A stretch of DNA of 35,422 bases from an uncultured Bryobacteraceae bacterium (GTDB taxonomy: Bacteria; Acidobacteriota; Terriglobia; Bryobacterales; Bryobacteraceae): contig CALKXJ010000028.1 in NCBI GenBank assembly GCA_938003835.1, positions 1-35,422 on the forward strand, given 5' to 3'. Below, one piece after another: positions 27,753-35,422 of the stretch. A model generated the notes under the pieces. It was not told the DNA's origin. It saw nothing but the letters and a program-made list of their open reading frames with translations, and made no database searches. Positions within the stretch are counted from its first letter, which is position 1. Every line of letters begins with the position of its first letter. The position numbers and the translations under genes were made by a program.

Positions 27753-28592
27753 TTGGATATGGGACCCCGCAATCCGAACGAAATCCCCCGGATGCCGATC
27801 GAGGGCGTCAGTCACCTGGTGGCCGTCGGCTCAGGCAAGGGCGGCGTGGGCAAGACTACCGTGGCGGTGAACCTCGCCGTCTCGCTGGCCGCGCAGGGCT
27901 ACCGGGTGGGCTTGATGGATGCCGACGTCTACGGGCCGAACGTGCCGCGGATGATCGGCCGGAGGGCCGAACCCTTCGCCACGGGCGAGAAGATCGAGCC
28001 GCTCGTGCAGTACGGCGTGCGGGTGATGTCGATGGGTTTCCTCAACCCGGATGACCGGCCGCTGATCTGGCGCGGGCCCATGCTCCACAGCGTCGTCCAG
28101 CAATTCCTGCGTGGGGTCAACTGGGGCCGGCTCGATTATCTCGTGGTGGATCTGCCGCCGGGCACCGGCGACGTCCAGCTCAGCCTGTTGCAGACCGCAC
28201 CGGTCACCGGCGCGGTGGTCGTCACCACGCCGTCGGACGTCTCGCTCGAGGATGCCCGCAAAGCGGTCCTGATGTTCCGGCAGGTGCGCACCGAGGTGCT
28301 GGGCATTGTCGAAACCATGAGCTACCTGATCGCGCCCAAGTCGGGCGAGCGGATCGACGTCTTCGGCAGCGGCGGCGGCCGGCGCGTGGCCGAGGAGATG
28401 GGCGTGCCCTTCCTGGGCGAGCTGCCGCTCGATCCGGCGGTGCGCATAGGCGGCGACACGGGCGAGCCGATCGCTTTGCGAAACAGCTCCGATCCGAGCG
28501 CGGCGCCCTATCACGCGCTGGCCCGCGCCGTCGTGGAACGCATTCAGAGCCTCGGCGCCCCCCAGGGCCCGCTCATCACCGTCGAAGACTGA
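27753..28592 (+). CDS. Mrp/NBP35-family ATPase without the CxxC motif
   Basis: 279 residues from a TTG; an ATG two codons later (27759) is an equally good start. The deviant Walker A GKGGVGKTT is at 28-36, with DADVYGPNVPRM, WRGPMLHSVVQQFL and DLPPGTGDVQLSL following, all diagnostic for the Mrp (ApbC) group of P-loop ATPases that carry and transfer [4Fe-4S] clusters. The segment that normally reads MSYF-C-P-x-C-G is MSYLIAPKSG here, so both cluster-binding cysteines are absent (Ala and Ser). The N-terminal MIP18/DUF59 domain is also absent. It may not bind a cluster, or it may act in another way. Cytoplasmic; co-directional with the hydrolase gene. Confidence 0.9.
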   Translation: MDMGPRNPNEIPRMPIEGVSHLVAVGSGKGGVGKTTVAVNLAVSLAAQGYRVGLMDADVYGPNVPRMIGRRAEPFATGEKIEPLVQYGVRVMSMGFLNPDDRPLIWRGPMLHSVVQQFLRGVNWGRLDYLVVDLPPGTGDVQLSLLQTAPVTGAVVVTTPSDVSLEDARKAVLMFRQVRTEVLGIVETMSYLIAPKSGERIDVFGSGGGRRVAEEMGVPFLGELPLDPAVRIGGDTGEPIALRNSSDPSAAPYHALARAVVERIQSLGAPQGPLITVED

Positions 28593-28600
28593 CCGCGCCG

Positions 28601-28637
28601 CGGACCTCCCGTGATATATTCCTGACTGGGAGGTCCG
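28601..28637 (+). promoter_or_regulatory. Perfect 10-base inverted repeat covering the ribosome binding site
   Basis: CGGACCTCCC (28601-28610) and GGGAGGTCCG (28628-28637) pair perfectly across 17 bases. The right arm contains the GGGAGG ribosome binding site of the next gene, six bases from its ATG, and the spacer contains TATATT (28615-28620), a possible -10 box. Read-through transcripts from mrp would hide the binding site, while transcripts starting after the -10 box would lack the left arm and be free. Confidence 0.5.
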
Positions 28638-28639
28638 AA

Positions 28640-30076
28640 ATGAAGGACGAGCGAAGATTCCCTTCGCGGCGGAGATTTATCATCTCGGCCGGCGCTGCGC
28701 CCCTGGCAGGGCTCTGTTCCCGGCTTGTGGCGGCTGAAGACAGACCGGCGCGGCCTTGCGGGCCCGGCGCCTCCTGCACTCCGCGCGTCGCCGCGGCCTT
28801 CGTGCGCCGCCGGGAGGACTACGGCATGCTCTGGCCAGGCGCGATCTTCGACGGCGAGACGGCGCTCGCCAATTACCGCCGCCAGGCCGAGGCCGCCTGC
28901 GCCGAGCTGGGCATCGCGCTCGAGATGCGGCCCCAGCCGCTGTACTCAGAGGCGGAGGTCGATGCCTGGTTGGCCGAGGCGCGGCGCAACAGCGCCGACG
29001 GGTTGCTCGTGATCCTTCTCGACCGCCAGCGCCACGCCTGGCCGGCCGCTGCCAAGGCGGCCGAGACCGGTCTGCCCGCGGTAATCTTCGCTCCGATCGG
29101 CGCCGCCTTCACCACCAACACCGCGCCCCTGGCCCGTCGCGAGGGTCTGTTCCTCGCCTCCACGGACGATTTCCGGCAGGGGGCCCTGGGCCTCAAGATG
29201 ATCAAGGCCGGCACGCGGCTGCGGGAGATGCGCTTTGTGGTCCTCAAAGGCAACGAGCGCCGCGAGGAACGCGTGCCCCACTTCGGCACCCGTCTGCGCT
29301 ATCTGCCCGCGCGGAGCTTCCTCGAGGAGTACGAGCGCACACCGGCCGACGAGCAGGCCCGGCGGATCGCCGCCCGCTACCTGCGCCACGCCACCACGAT
29401 CCGCGGGCCCGTGGAGGAAGACGTCCTCAACGGCGTGAGAAGCTACCTGGTCGCTCGTAACATTCTCGAGCGGGAGCAGGCCGACGGCATCACCATGGAC
29501 TGCCTGGGCGCCCTGGGCAAAACCAAAGTGAGCCTGCCGTGTATCTCCTGGTCGAGCATGCTCGATGACGGCATCCCGGCGGCTTGCGAGGCCGATCTGG
29601 GGGCTGCGGTGACCCACGCAATCGTGCAGTTTCTCTTCGACCGCCCGGGGTTCCAGCAGGATCCGGTGCCGGAGACCGCGCGCAACTGTCTGGTAGGGGC
29701 TCACTGCACCTGCCCGACGCGCCTCCGCGGCTTCAACAGCCCGCCGGAGCCGTACTTCCTTTCCTATCACCACGGAAAGCGCGACGCCGTGCCGGTGCCC
29801 CGATGGACGGTGGGCGAGCGCGTCACCGTCGCCGACATCCTCCTGCCGGGCGAGGAGACGCCGGAGCCGCGCATGATCATCTCGACGGGCACTGTGGTGG
29901 ACAACGTCTCCGTGCCCCCCTCCGGCGGTTGCGTCGTCTCGGTAATGGTGGAGCTTGACGGGCATCCCGAGCTGCTCGACTATCCGGGCTTTCACCAGAT
30001 CTTCTTTTACGGCGACTTCAAGAGCGAGCTGCGCGCCTGGTGCCGTCTTTACCGCGTGCGGCCGGTGGTCGTCTGA
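28640..30076 (+). CDS. Tat-exported L-fucose isomerase-like protein
   Basis: 478 residues. The N terminus has a Tat signal (RRRFIISAGAAPLAGLCSRL, Arg10-Arg12). The body resembles the L-fucose/L-arabinose isomerase C-terminal-fold proteins: ITMDCLGAL, IPAACEADLGAAVTHAIVQFLFDRP, ARNCLVGAHCTCPTRLRG and SYHHGKRDAVPV. A metal-dependent aldose-ketose isomerase fold is therefore likely, but the signal peptide places it in the periplasm, where phosphorylation-linked sugar catabolism does not occur, so a binding or non-isomerase role is possible. The start is fixed by a good GGGAGG site. Its 3' end overlaps the convergent TPR gene by 28 bases. Confidence 0.82.
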   Translation: MKDERRFPSRRRFIISAGAAPLAGLCSRLVAAEDRPARPCGPGASCTPRVAAAFVRRREDYGMLWPGAIFDGETALANYRRQAEAACAELGIALEMRPQPLYSEAEVDAWLAEARRNSADGLLVILLDRQRHAWPAAAKAAETGLPAVIFAPIGAAFTTNTAPLARREGLFLASTDDFRQGALGLKMIKAGTRLREMRFVVLKGNERREERVPHFGTRLRYLPARSFLEEYERTPADEQARRIAARYLRHATTIRGPVEEDVLNGVRSYLVARNILEREQADGITMDCLGALGKTKVSLPCISWSSMLDDGIPAACEADLGAAVTHAIVQFLFDRPGFQQDPVPETARNCLVGAHCTCPTRLRGFNSPPEPYFLSYHHGKRDAVPVPRWTVGERVTVADILLPGEETPEPRMIISTGTVVDNVSVPPSGGCVVSVMVELDGHPELLDYPGFHQIFFYGDFKSELRAWCRLYRVRPVVV

Positions 30077-32379
30077 GTTGTGCTGGGAGAGGCCGGGCTC
30101 TGGCAGGCGCCGGTGACAAGCTCGCGCAGGCCTTTCCAGCAGGCGCATGATTCCGGGACGCGCGTCTTCTTCAGCCGGGCGAGGGCACAGGAGGCGGCCG
30201 GGTCGGCAGCGCCGAGCGCGACGGCGGTCTCGATCTTGCGCCTCGCCTCGGACGGACGCGCCGGCTCGAGCAGCAGCCCGTGATAGAGCCAGGGACGATC
30301 CCACTCCGGCCTTCGGGTTTCGAGCTCGCGGAAGGCCTTGTCAGCCTCCTGGAGGCGATTCGTCAGACCGAGAAACGCGGCCTCGAGCAGCGCAAGGTCG
30401 GCTTCTTCCGGAGCTGTCTTGCGCGCCTCCCGAACCACGGCCATCGCCTCTTCTAGCCGGTCGTAGCGAACGAGCAGCGCCGCGGCATGGCGGGCAATAT
30501 CGGCGCGGCTGCCCGCTGCGGCCAGGCCCTGGGTCAGCACCTGGGCGGCTTGCTCGGGCCGGCCGGCGGCGTCCAGCAGCGCGGCCTTGAGCAGCAGGTA
30601 GTCGCCCGCGCGTTCCTGTGGAGGCTCTCCAAGCGCCTTCAAGGCCGCTTCGACGCCCTCGGTGGCAGAGACCGCCAGGGCTAGGTCCAGGCGCGCGGCC
30701 GGCCGTTCCGTCACCACGCGTTCCAGGAACTGGCGCGCCGCCTCCGGCTGGTCGGCTCCGAGCAGAGTGCGCCCCGCCTGCTCGATCAGTTCGGCCTCGG
30801 CATTGAGTTCGAGCAGCTTGCGGAATTCCTTCAAGGCCTCTTCGGTGCGCCCGTCGGCCAGAATCAGCTCGGCCAGGTGCAACTGGAGCTTGGGATCATC
30901 AGGGCGCGAAGCGGCCATCGCGCGAAAACGCTCGATCTCGCGACGCCGCCGCTCGGCTTCCGGGAGCGTGGCCAGTTCGATCATGCCGGGCTCCCTGCGC
31001 GGATCGCGGTAGCGGCGCGGGCGCACGCGGCGGTACTTCTCCATCACCTGGCGAGCCTCCTCCTCGCGCTCGAGCGCCATCAGCGCGCGCCCCAGCTTGA
31101 GCAGCGCCTCGTGGTCGTCGGGGTTGACGCTCAAGGCTTCGCGCAGAAACTTTTCGGCCTTCGCCGGCTGGTCGAGCTCGAGGTAGACCTGTCCGGCAAG
31201 GTCGAGAGTCCGCACGTCCTTCGGCGCGATCTTGAGCGCCGCCTCGAGATGCGGCACTGCCTCTTTGGCTCTCCCCAGGCGATTGAGCAACCAGGCGCGC
31301 GCCACGTGCGCCGAGGCGAAGTTTGGATCCAGTCGAATCGCGGTAGCTAGCTGCTCGAGCGACTCCTCGGGAGTTTCGCGCCAGGTGAACTGGGCCAGGT
31401 TGAAATAGCCGACAGGATCCTTCGGGAACCGGGAGATGTACCATTTCATCTCCCGGAGCCCCTCTTCGAGCCGAGTTCCCGTGTAGCCGAGCACCCGCGC
31501 GCGGTCGCGGCGGGCGGCCATGTCGTCGGGCCGCAAGGCCAGGTACTCGTCGTAAGCTTGCGCGGCGTCGCCCCAGTAGCCGGCGTCTTCGGCGGCGCGG
31601 GCGAGCGCCAGCGCCACATCGGCCCGCTTTGGGGCGCGCCGGCGGGCTTGGGCCAGCAAGAAAATCGCCCGGTTGAAGTCCCGGCGGGCGGCATGAACTA
31701 GCCCGAGCTCGAGCAAGGCGTCCGTGTCCTCCGGCTGGAGCTTCAGCGCCGCCTCCAGGGCACTCTGCGCGCGGTCGTAATGGCCGGCGCGCGCGGCGGC
31801 CCGACCAAGGTTATAAAGCACCGGATATTCGGCCGGGAGCCGAGTGAGAACGCGATGGAAAGCCGCCTCGGCCCTCTCGTAGGCGCCAAGACGCGCCCAG
31901 GCCAGGCCGATGTGGAAGAGCAGGCGCGCGTCGTTGGCGCCCTCCTTTTCAAGGGCCTCGAGCTCCGCGCGGGCGCTCTCCCGCTTGCCGGCCCAATAGG
32001 CCGCCTCCGCCCGAAGCAGGCGTACTGTCGCACTCGACTCCTCGAGCCGAGCCAGATACTCCAGGGCTTTGGCGCCGTCGCGCCGCTCCAGGGCCAGACG
32101 AGCCAGTTGCAGGTTGGCGTTGGGGTGCCGGGGTTCGATGGCAACCAGTCGTTCAAAGGCGGCCCGAGCTTGCTCCGGACTTCCGCAGAGCAGATGATGG
32201 TTGCCGAGGTTATTGAGCAGCGCGGCGGAAGGGCGGGCGGCCTGGAGCAGCTTCCGATAGACGCGCTCGGCCTCCGCGCATTTGCCTTCCGCGTCGAGCC
32301 GGCCCGCCTCGCGCAGCGCCGCCTCCTGCGCCAATCCGGCGGCGATCGCCAGGAGGATGACGCTCATTCGGAGCAGCAT
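30049..32379 (-). CDS. Large TPR-repeat protein, probably exported
   Basis: 776 residues. A short hydrophobic start (MSVILLAIAAGLAQEA) is a likely signal peptide, followed by many tetratricopeptide repeats across almost the entire length, with recurring phrases such as ALLELGLVHAARRDFNRAI, GYFNLAQFTW and LDLAGQVYLELDQPAKAEKFL. The middle (about 470-520) has a charged non-repeat stretch (RPRRYRDPRREPG). TPR arrays serve as protein-binding scaffolds; no catalytic domain is visible. GGAG seven bases before the ATG supports the start. It follows the TonB receptor gene on the same strand, after a strong terminator. Role unknown. Confidence 0.85.
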   Translation of the reverse strand: MLLRMSVILLAIAAGLAQEAALREAGRLDAEGKCAEAERVYRKLLQAARPSAALLNNLGNHHLLCGSPEQARAAFERLVAIEPRHPNANLQLARLALERRDGAKALEYLARLEESSATVRLLRAEAAYWAGKRESARAELEALEKEGANDARLLFHIGLAWARLGAYERAEAAFHRVLTRLPAEYPVLYNLGRAAARAGHYDRAQSALEAALKLQPEDTDALLELGLVHAARRDFNRAIFLLAQARRRAPKRADVALALARAAEDAGYWGDAAQAYDEYLALRPDDMAARRDRARVLGYTGTRLEEGLREMKWYISRFPKDPVGYFNLAQFTWRETPEESLEQLATAIRLDPNFASAHVARAWLLNRLGRAKEAVPHLEAALKIAPKDVRTLDLAGQVYLELDQPAKAEKFLREALSVNPDDHEALLKLGRALMALEREEEARQVMEKYRRVRPRRYRDPRREPGMIELATLPEAERRRREIERFRAMAASRPDDPKLQLHLAELILADGRTEEALKEFRKLLELNAEAELIEQAGRTLLGADQPEAARQFLERVVTERPAARLDLALAVSATEGVEAALKALGEPPQERAGDYLLLKAALLDAAGRPEQAAQVLTQGLAAAGSRADIARHAAALLVRYDRLEEAMAVVREARKTAPEEADLALLEAAFLGLTNRLQEADKAFRELETRRPEWDRPWLYHGLLLEPARPSEARRKIETAVALGAADPAASCALARLKKTRVPESCACWKGLRELVTGACQSPASPSTTQTTTGRTR

Positions 32380-32402
32380 CGGCTCGCTCCAAATCCTACA
32401 GG

Positions 32403-32441
32403 AAAAAGCCTCCCCCCCGCCGGAGGTGGCGGGGAGGAGGC
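32403..32441 (-). terminator. Intrinsic terminator after the TonB receptor gene
   Basis: A 14-base stem (32441-32428 and 32421-32408, one mismatch) with a 6-base loop is followed on the minus strand by five T residues (32407-32403). It lies 26 bases after the receptor stop codon and separates it from the TPR gene. Confidence 0.85.
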
Positions 32442-32466
32442 GCGCTGAGGGAAACTCGGCGTCCGG

Positions 32467-35422
32467 CTAGAACTCGACGCGGAGTCCGAGTTGGACACGC
32501 CGGCCGAAGGTGTTGGCGAGCTGGTTGGTCGACCGGCCGAAAGTGGCGGCGTAGACGTTGGTGACCGGATCCGCCCAAGTCATGTTGTTCAGCACGTTGA
32601 AGACGTCCATGCGCAACTCCACCCGGTACCGCTCGGTCACCGGCACGCGTTTGACCAGCGAGCCGTCGACGTTCAGCAACCCCGGGTTGGTCAACCCCGG
32701 ATACTGCCACGGGTTGGTCCGGACGGTATACGGGGGCAGCGGAGCGAAGACGGCCGTGTTGAACCATTTCTGTGGCGTCGGCTTCTCCAGCCGCGGATCG
32801 CCGCTCACCACCAGGCCGCCGAAGCGGGTGAACCAGCCGGAGCGCCACATCAGGAAGCCGGTAAGATCCCAGCCGCCGATGAGCATGTCGAGGCCCCGGT
32901 TCATGCCGCCGAGGAACCGGCGGCCGCGGCCAAGGGGAATCTCCCAAGTGCCGGCCATGGTCAGACGGTGGCGTGGCCGGTTGTTGTCCTGCCAGGTGAA
33001 CTCTTTCAGGAAGCTGGCGATATCGTTGAAGAAGACCTGGTCCTGCTGGAAGGCGTAGTTGTAACCAGCCATGAACGCATAGCCGCTCGAAAAGCTCTTC
33101 TGGAAGCGCAACTGCAACGAGTAGTACCGCATGTCGCCGCCGCGGATGGCGTCGAAGACGTTGAGGTTGCCGTAGTGCGGATGCTTCCGCATGAGCGATG
33201 TCAGGCTCACATTGCGCTGATAGCGCAGCGGACCGGGGAACTTCTCCACCGTCAGGTAGTTATAGAACGGGTTGGGAACCGAAATGTTGATGGCGTCCTT
33301 ATACTCGTAGGCGACGCGCGGGTCGACCTGGTTGACATTATAGGTGCCTATCAACTGACTGGTGAAGTTAATAAAGAAGGTTACGTCCGCCACGAAGCCT
33401 TGCGGCAACTGGCGCTGCAAGGATAGATTCAACCGGTTACTATAACTTCGCGGACGTTTCTCGGCTACGTAGTTAAAGCTATCGCCGAGCATCGTGTACC
33501 GGCCCAGGCTCTTCTTGTAAGCAGGGATGAGAGGGTTATCCGGCGGGAACGGATTCGACAGGCGCATCTGCGGTACGCCCTGAACCGCCGACGGCGCCCC
33601 GGTCACCTGGCGGAAGCCGTAGTAGTAGGTGTGGTCGAAGATGTTCGTCGTGCTGCCCACCCAGGGCGTGGGGAACAGCCCGTAGCCGATGCGCAGCGAG
33701 GTCAAATCGTTGAGCCGGTAGGCGATGCCCGCGCGCGGCGAAAGAACCCCGATGCCGGCGTCCCACTGGCCGCGGTTGTTGGAATCGGCAAAGCGGAACG
33801 CGCCATTGAAGATGGTCGGACCTTTGTAGAACTGCGCGAGCTGGGGCGGCATCTTTGGCGCAGTCGCCCCCTGCATCTCCGGGATCGGATCGTTCAGGTC
33901 GAGCGCCCGAGTCAGGCGATCCTCCGGATCCGTGTAAGCGCTGTCGTATTCATAGCGCAGCCCGAGATTGAGCGTCAGGTTGCGGCTTACTTTCCAGTCG
34001 TCGTTGATGAAGGCACCATAGAAGCGATTCTGGCCTTGCGGGGTAATCGTGACCGTCATTGAGGTCGCGCCCGAGTCCCAGCTATCGGCGCCGCCGCCAG
34101 CCGGCTGTACGGCTCCCAGCAGGAAGGTGGCGAAGCCGTCGCCCGAGGCGCGGATGTCCGGCGAGACATACGTGCTCGAGGTGGCGTCGGCCTGGAAGCC
34201 GAAGCCGAAAGTGTTGAGCAGCAGCAGGCTGGTCGTCCGCGTGCCCCGCGTCTCGAAGCCGGCCTTGATGTAGTGCCGCCCGCGCTGCTGCGCGATCTTC
34301 ACGTTGACGCTGTCGCCGTCCGGCCGCTGGTCCCAGATGCCGCCCCGCGGTCCCATGTTGAACCAGTACTCGCCCGTACCCGATCCCATGATGCTCATGC
34401 GGGGCACCAGGACCGGAATGCCCGGGTCTTCGAACAGCAGCTTGTACCAGTTCGAGTTGGGCCAGATCTTGGACCAGAAGTCCCGGGGATACTGAACCCC
34501 GAAGCGCGACGCGTCAATGAAGTCGCGGTAACTGCCGTGGAGATTGAGCACCGTGCTGGGGCTCACGACATAGACGATGTCGCCGGAAATCTGAGTGGCG
34601 TCCCGCTGGCTGCCCCGGTCCGAGAGCCAGAAATCGGAACCCGTCGGATTGGAGGTGGTTACCGGCGTCCACAAGCGGCTCACGCGGCCGTAGAAACGCC
34701 ACTTCTCGCTGAGGACGTAATCCACCCGGTCGGAGAGGTTGTGGTAGTCGTAGTTGATCGGCAGCGGCACATAGTAGTTCTGGAAGTTGTACGGGCCGGT
34801 CCCGGGCCGGTTCGGCTTCCAGAGCTTGTCGGTGTAGAGCTTGGCCACCGGATCGATCATCGCCGCCGGGATGCGGTTTCCGGGAAACGGCGTCCGGGTG
34901 ATGGTCTTGCCATCGGGCGAGGTCTGCGTGGTCCAGGGGTCATAGATGACGCGGAGGGCGCCGAGCGCGTTGCGCGACTGCGAGAAGTCGCCCGCCCGCT
35001 CCAGATCCGTCGGCAGCGTCATGATCAGGTCGTTCGGGTCCGTCTTCTTCCACTGCTCGTAGGCGAAAAAGTTGAAGAGCTTGTTCTTGATGACCGGATG
35101 GCCCACCGTCCCCCCGAACATGTGGTTGCGCCCGCGGTTGATCGAGCGGATCACCCGGTTCTCCAGCGCGCTCGCCCAGGGATACTGGCCCTGGTAAAAC
35201 AGGTTGCCGTGCCATTCGTTGGTGCCCGATTTCATCGTCAAGGTGATCGCGGAGCCGGAGCTGTGGCCGTACTCGGCGTCCACGGCGTTCTGCTGTACGT
35301 GAACCTCTTCGACGGCGTCCGGCGCCGGCATATAGCTGGTCTTGTAGCCGATGCCGATCGGGCTGCCGTCGATCTGAAGGTCGTTGGAATAGTTGCGGCC
35401 GCCGCCTACCTCCTGCCGGTTG
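32467..35422 (-). CDS. TonB-dependent receptor, Oar-like, partial (5' end outside the window)
   Basis: The frame is open to the window edge at 35422; the visible part is about 985 residues and the N terminus is missing. The first methionine at 35331 is internal: upstream codons read in frame as NRQEVGGGRNYSNDLQIDG, typical of an Oar-type plug domain. After it come EEVHVQQNAVDAEYGHSSGSAITLTMKSGTNEWHG, typical of the plug-to-barrel transition, and then a long beta-barrel ending in a terminal Phe (VQLGLRVEF), as expected for BAM recognition. Such receptors are very numerous in Solibacter-type genomes and are thought to import oligosaccharides or other large ligands. The ligand is not known. An intrinsic terminator follows. 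Confidence 0.9.
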   Translation of the reverse strand, partial: NRQEVGGGRNYSNDLQIDGSPIGIGYKTSYMPAPDAVEEVHVQQNAVDAEYGHSSGSAITLTMKSGTNEWHGNLFYQGQYPWASALENRVIRSINRGRNHMFGGTVGHPVIKNKLFNFFAYEQWKKTDPNDLIMTLPTDLERAGDFSQSRNALGALRVIYDPWTTQTSPDGKTITRTPFPGNRIPAAMIDPVAKLYTDKLWKPNRPGTGPYNFQNYYVPLPINYDYHNLSDRVDYVLSEKWRFYGRVSRLWTPVTTSNPTGSDFWLSDRGSQRDATQISGDIVYVVSPSTVLNLHGSYRDFIDASRFGVQYPRDFWSKIWPNSNWYKLLFEDPGIPVLVPRMSIMGSGTGEYWFNMGPRGGIWDQRPDGDSVNVKIAQQRGRHYIKAGFETRGTRTTSLLLLNTFGFGFQADATSSTYVSPDIRASGDGFATFLLGAVQPAGGGADSWDSGATSMTVTITPQGQNRFYGAFINDDWKVSRNLTLNLGLRYEYDSAYTDPEDRLTRALDLNDPIPEMQGATAPKMPPQLAQFYKGPTIFNGAFRFADSNNRGQWDAGIGVLSPRAGIAYRLNDLTSLRIGYGLFPTPWVGSTTNIFDHTYYYGFRQVTGAPSAVQGVPQMRLSNPFPPDNPLIPAYKKSLGRYTMLGDSFNYVAEKRPRSYSNRLNLSLQRQLPQGFVADVTFFINFTSQLIGTYNVNQVDPRVAYEYKDAINISVPNPFYNYLTVEKFPGPLRYQRNVSLTSLMRKHPHYGNLNVFDAIRGGDMRYYSLQLRFQKSFSSGYAFMAGYNYAFQQDQVFFNDIASFLKEFTWQDNNRPRHRLTMAGTWEIPLGRGRRFLGGMNRGLDMLIGGWDLTGFLMWRSGWFTRFGGLVVSGDPRLEKPTPQKWFNTAVFAPLPPYTVRTNPWQYPGLTNPGLLNVDGSLVKRVPVTERYRVELRMDVFNVLNNMTWADPVTNVYAATFGRSTNQLANTFGRRVQLGLRVEF

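Noticed and set aside
33290-33480. A lower-GC patch inside the partial TonB receptor as a possible insertion
   Set aside because: It encodes normal barrel strands rich in Asn, Tyr, Phe and Ile with the frame intact, which explains the composition.

Overview
The window is a compact, GC-rich bacterial chromosome segment. It has no gap over about 100 bases between genes, and no tRNA, rRNA, insertion sequence or CRISPR array was seen. The most likely source is an acidobacterium of the Bryobacterales/Solibacter group. The evidence is a secreted SBBP-repeat protein ending in the C-terminal domain typical of Solibacter relatives (TIGR03437-like), an Oar-like TonB-dependent receptor with a carboxypeptidase-regulatory-type start, several Tat-exported sugar or redox enzymes, and frequent TPR and J-domain proteins. 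This placement is inference from protein style, not from a marker gene.

Layout. 17-2861 (minus): a two-gene unit of a ThDP enzyme and a hydroxyacid-oxoacid transhydrogenase. 2937-4010 (plus): a membrane-anchored J-domain protein. 4043-7609 (minus): a tight four-gene operon of SIS sugar-phosphate protein, SDR, stand-alone MetE-type methyltransferase and ROK kinase. 7642-9191 (plus): a hypothetical protein and a 2-hydroxyacid dehydrogenase with an altered catalytic site. 9163-13592 (minus): SDR, a short single-ring Clp-type AAA+ unfoldase, a Tat-exported aldo/keto reductase-fold protein and a tetraheme cytochrome fused to a SUMF1-like domain. 13653-20216 (plus): hemX/ccsA-like, hemA, hemC and a cobA-hemD fusion, followed by the secreted SBBP protein. 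20283-22057 (plus): thiC and a small coupled gene. 22085-24331 (plus): a TonB-dependent receptor. 24339-25594 (minus): rpmI, rplT, a coiled-coil gene and zapA. 25689-30076 (plus): a secreted alpha/beta hydrolase, an Mrp-family ATPase lacking its CxxC, and a Tat-exported fucose-isomerase-like protein. 30049-35422 (minus): a TonB-dependent receptor cut by the window edge, a strong terminator, and a large TPR protein.

The heme genes form a coherent pathway from glutamyl-tRNA to uroporphyrinogen III and precorrin-2. The rpmI-rplT-zapA block is housekeeping. The least ordinary region is 9163-12790. A mini-Clp ATPase that appears to carry a ClpP-docking loop is followed by an exported AKR-fold protein whose gene overlaps that of an exported tetraheme cytochrome/SUMF1 fusion. 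A 22-base palindromic element occurs twice there, once at the AKR start codon and once inside the docking-loop codons of the Clp gene. Other points of interest are the cysteine-less Mrp, the Glu-to-Tyr hydroxyacid dehydrogenase, an inverted repeat covering the ribosome binding site of the fucose-isomerase-like gene, and a possible leaderless GTG start for a TonB receptor.
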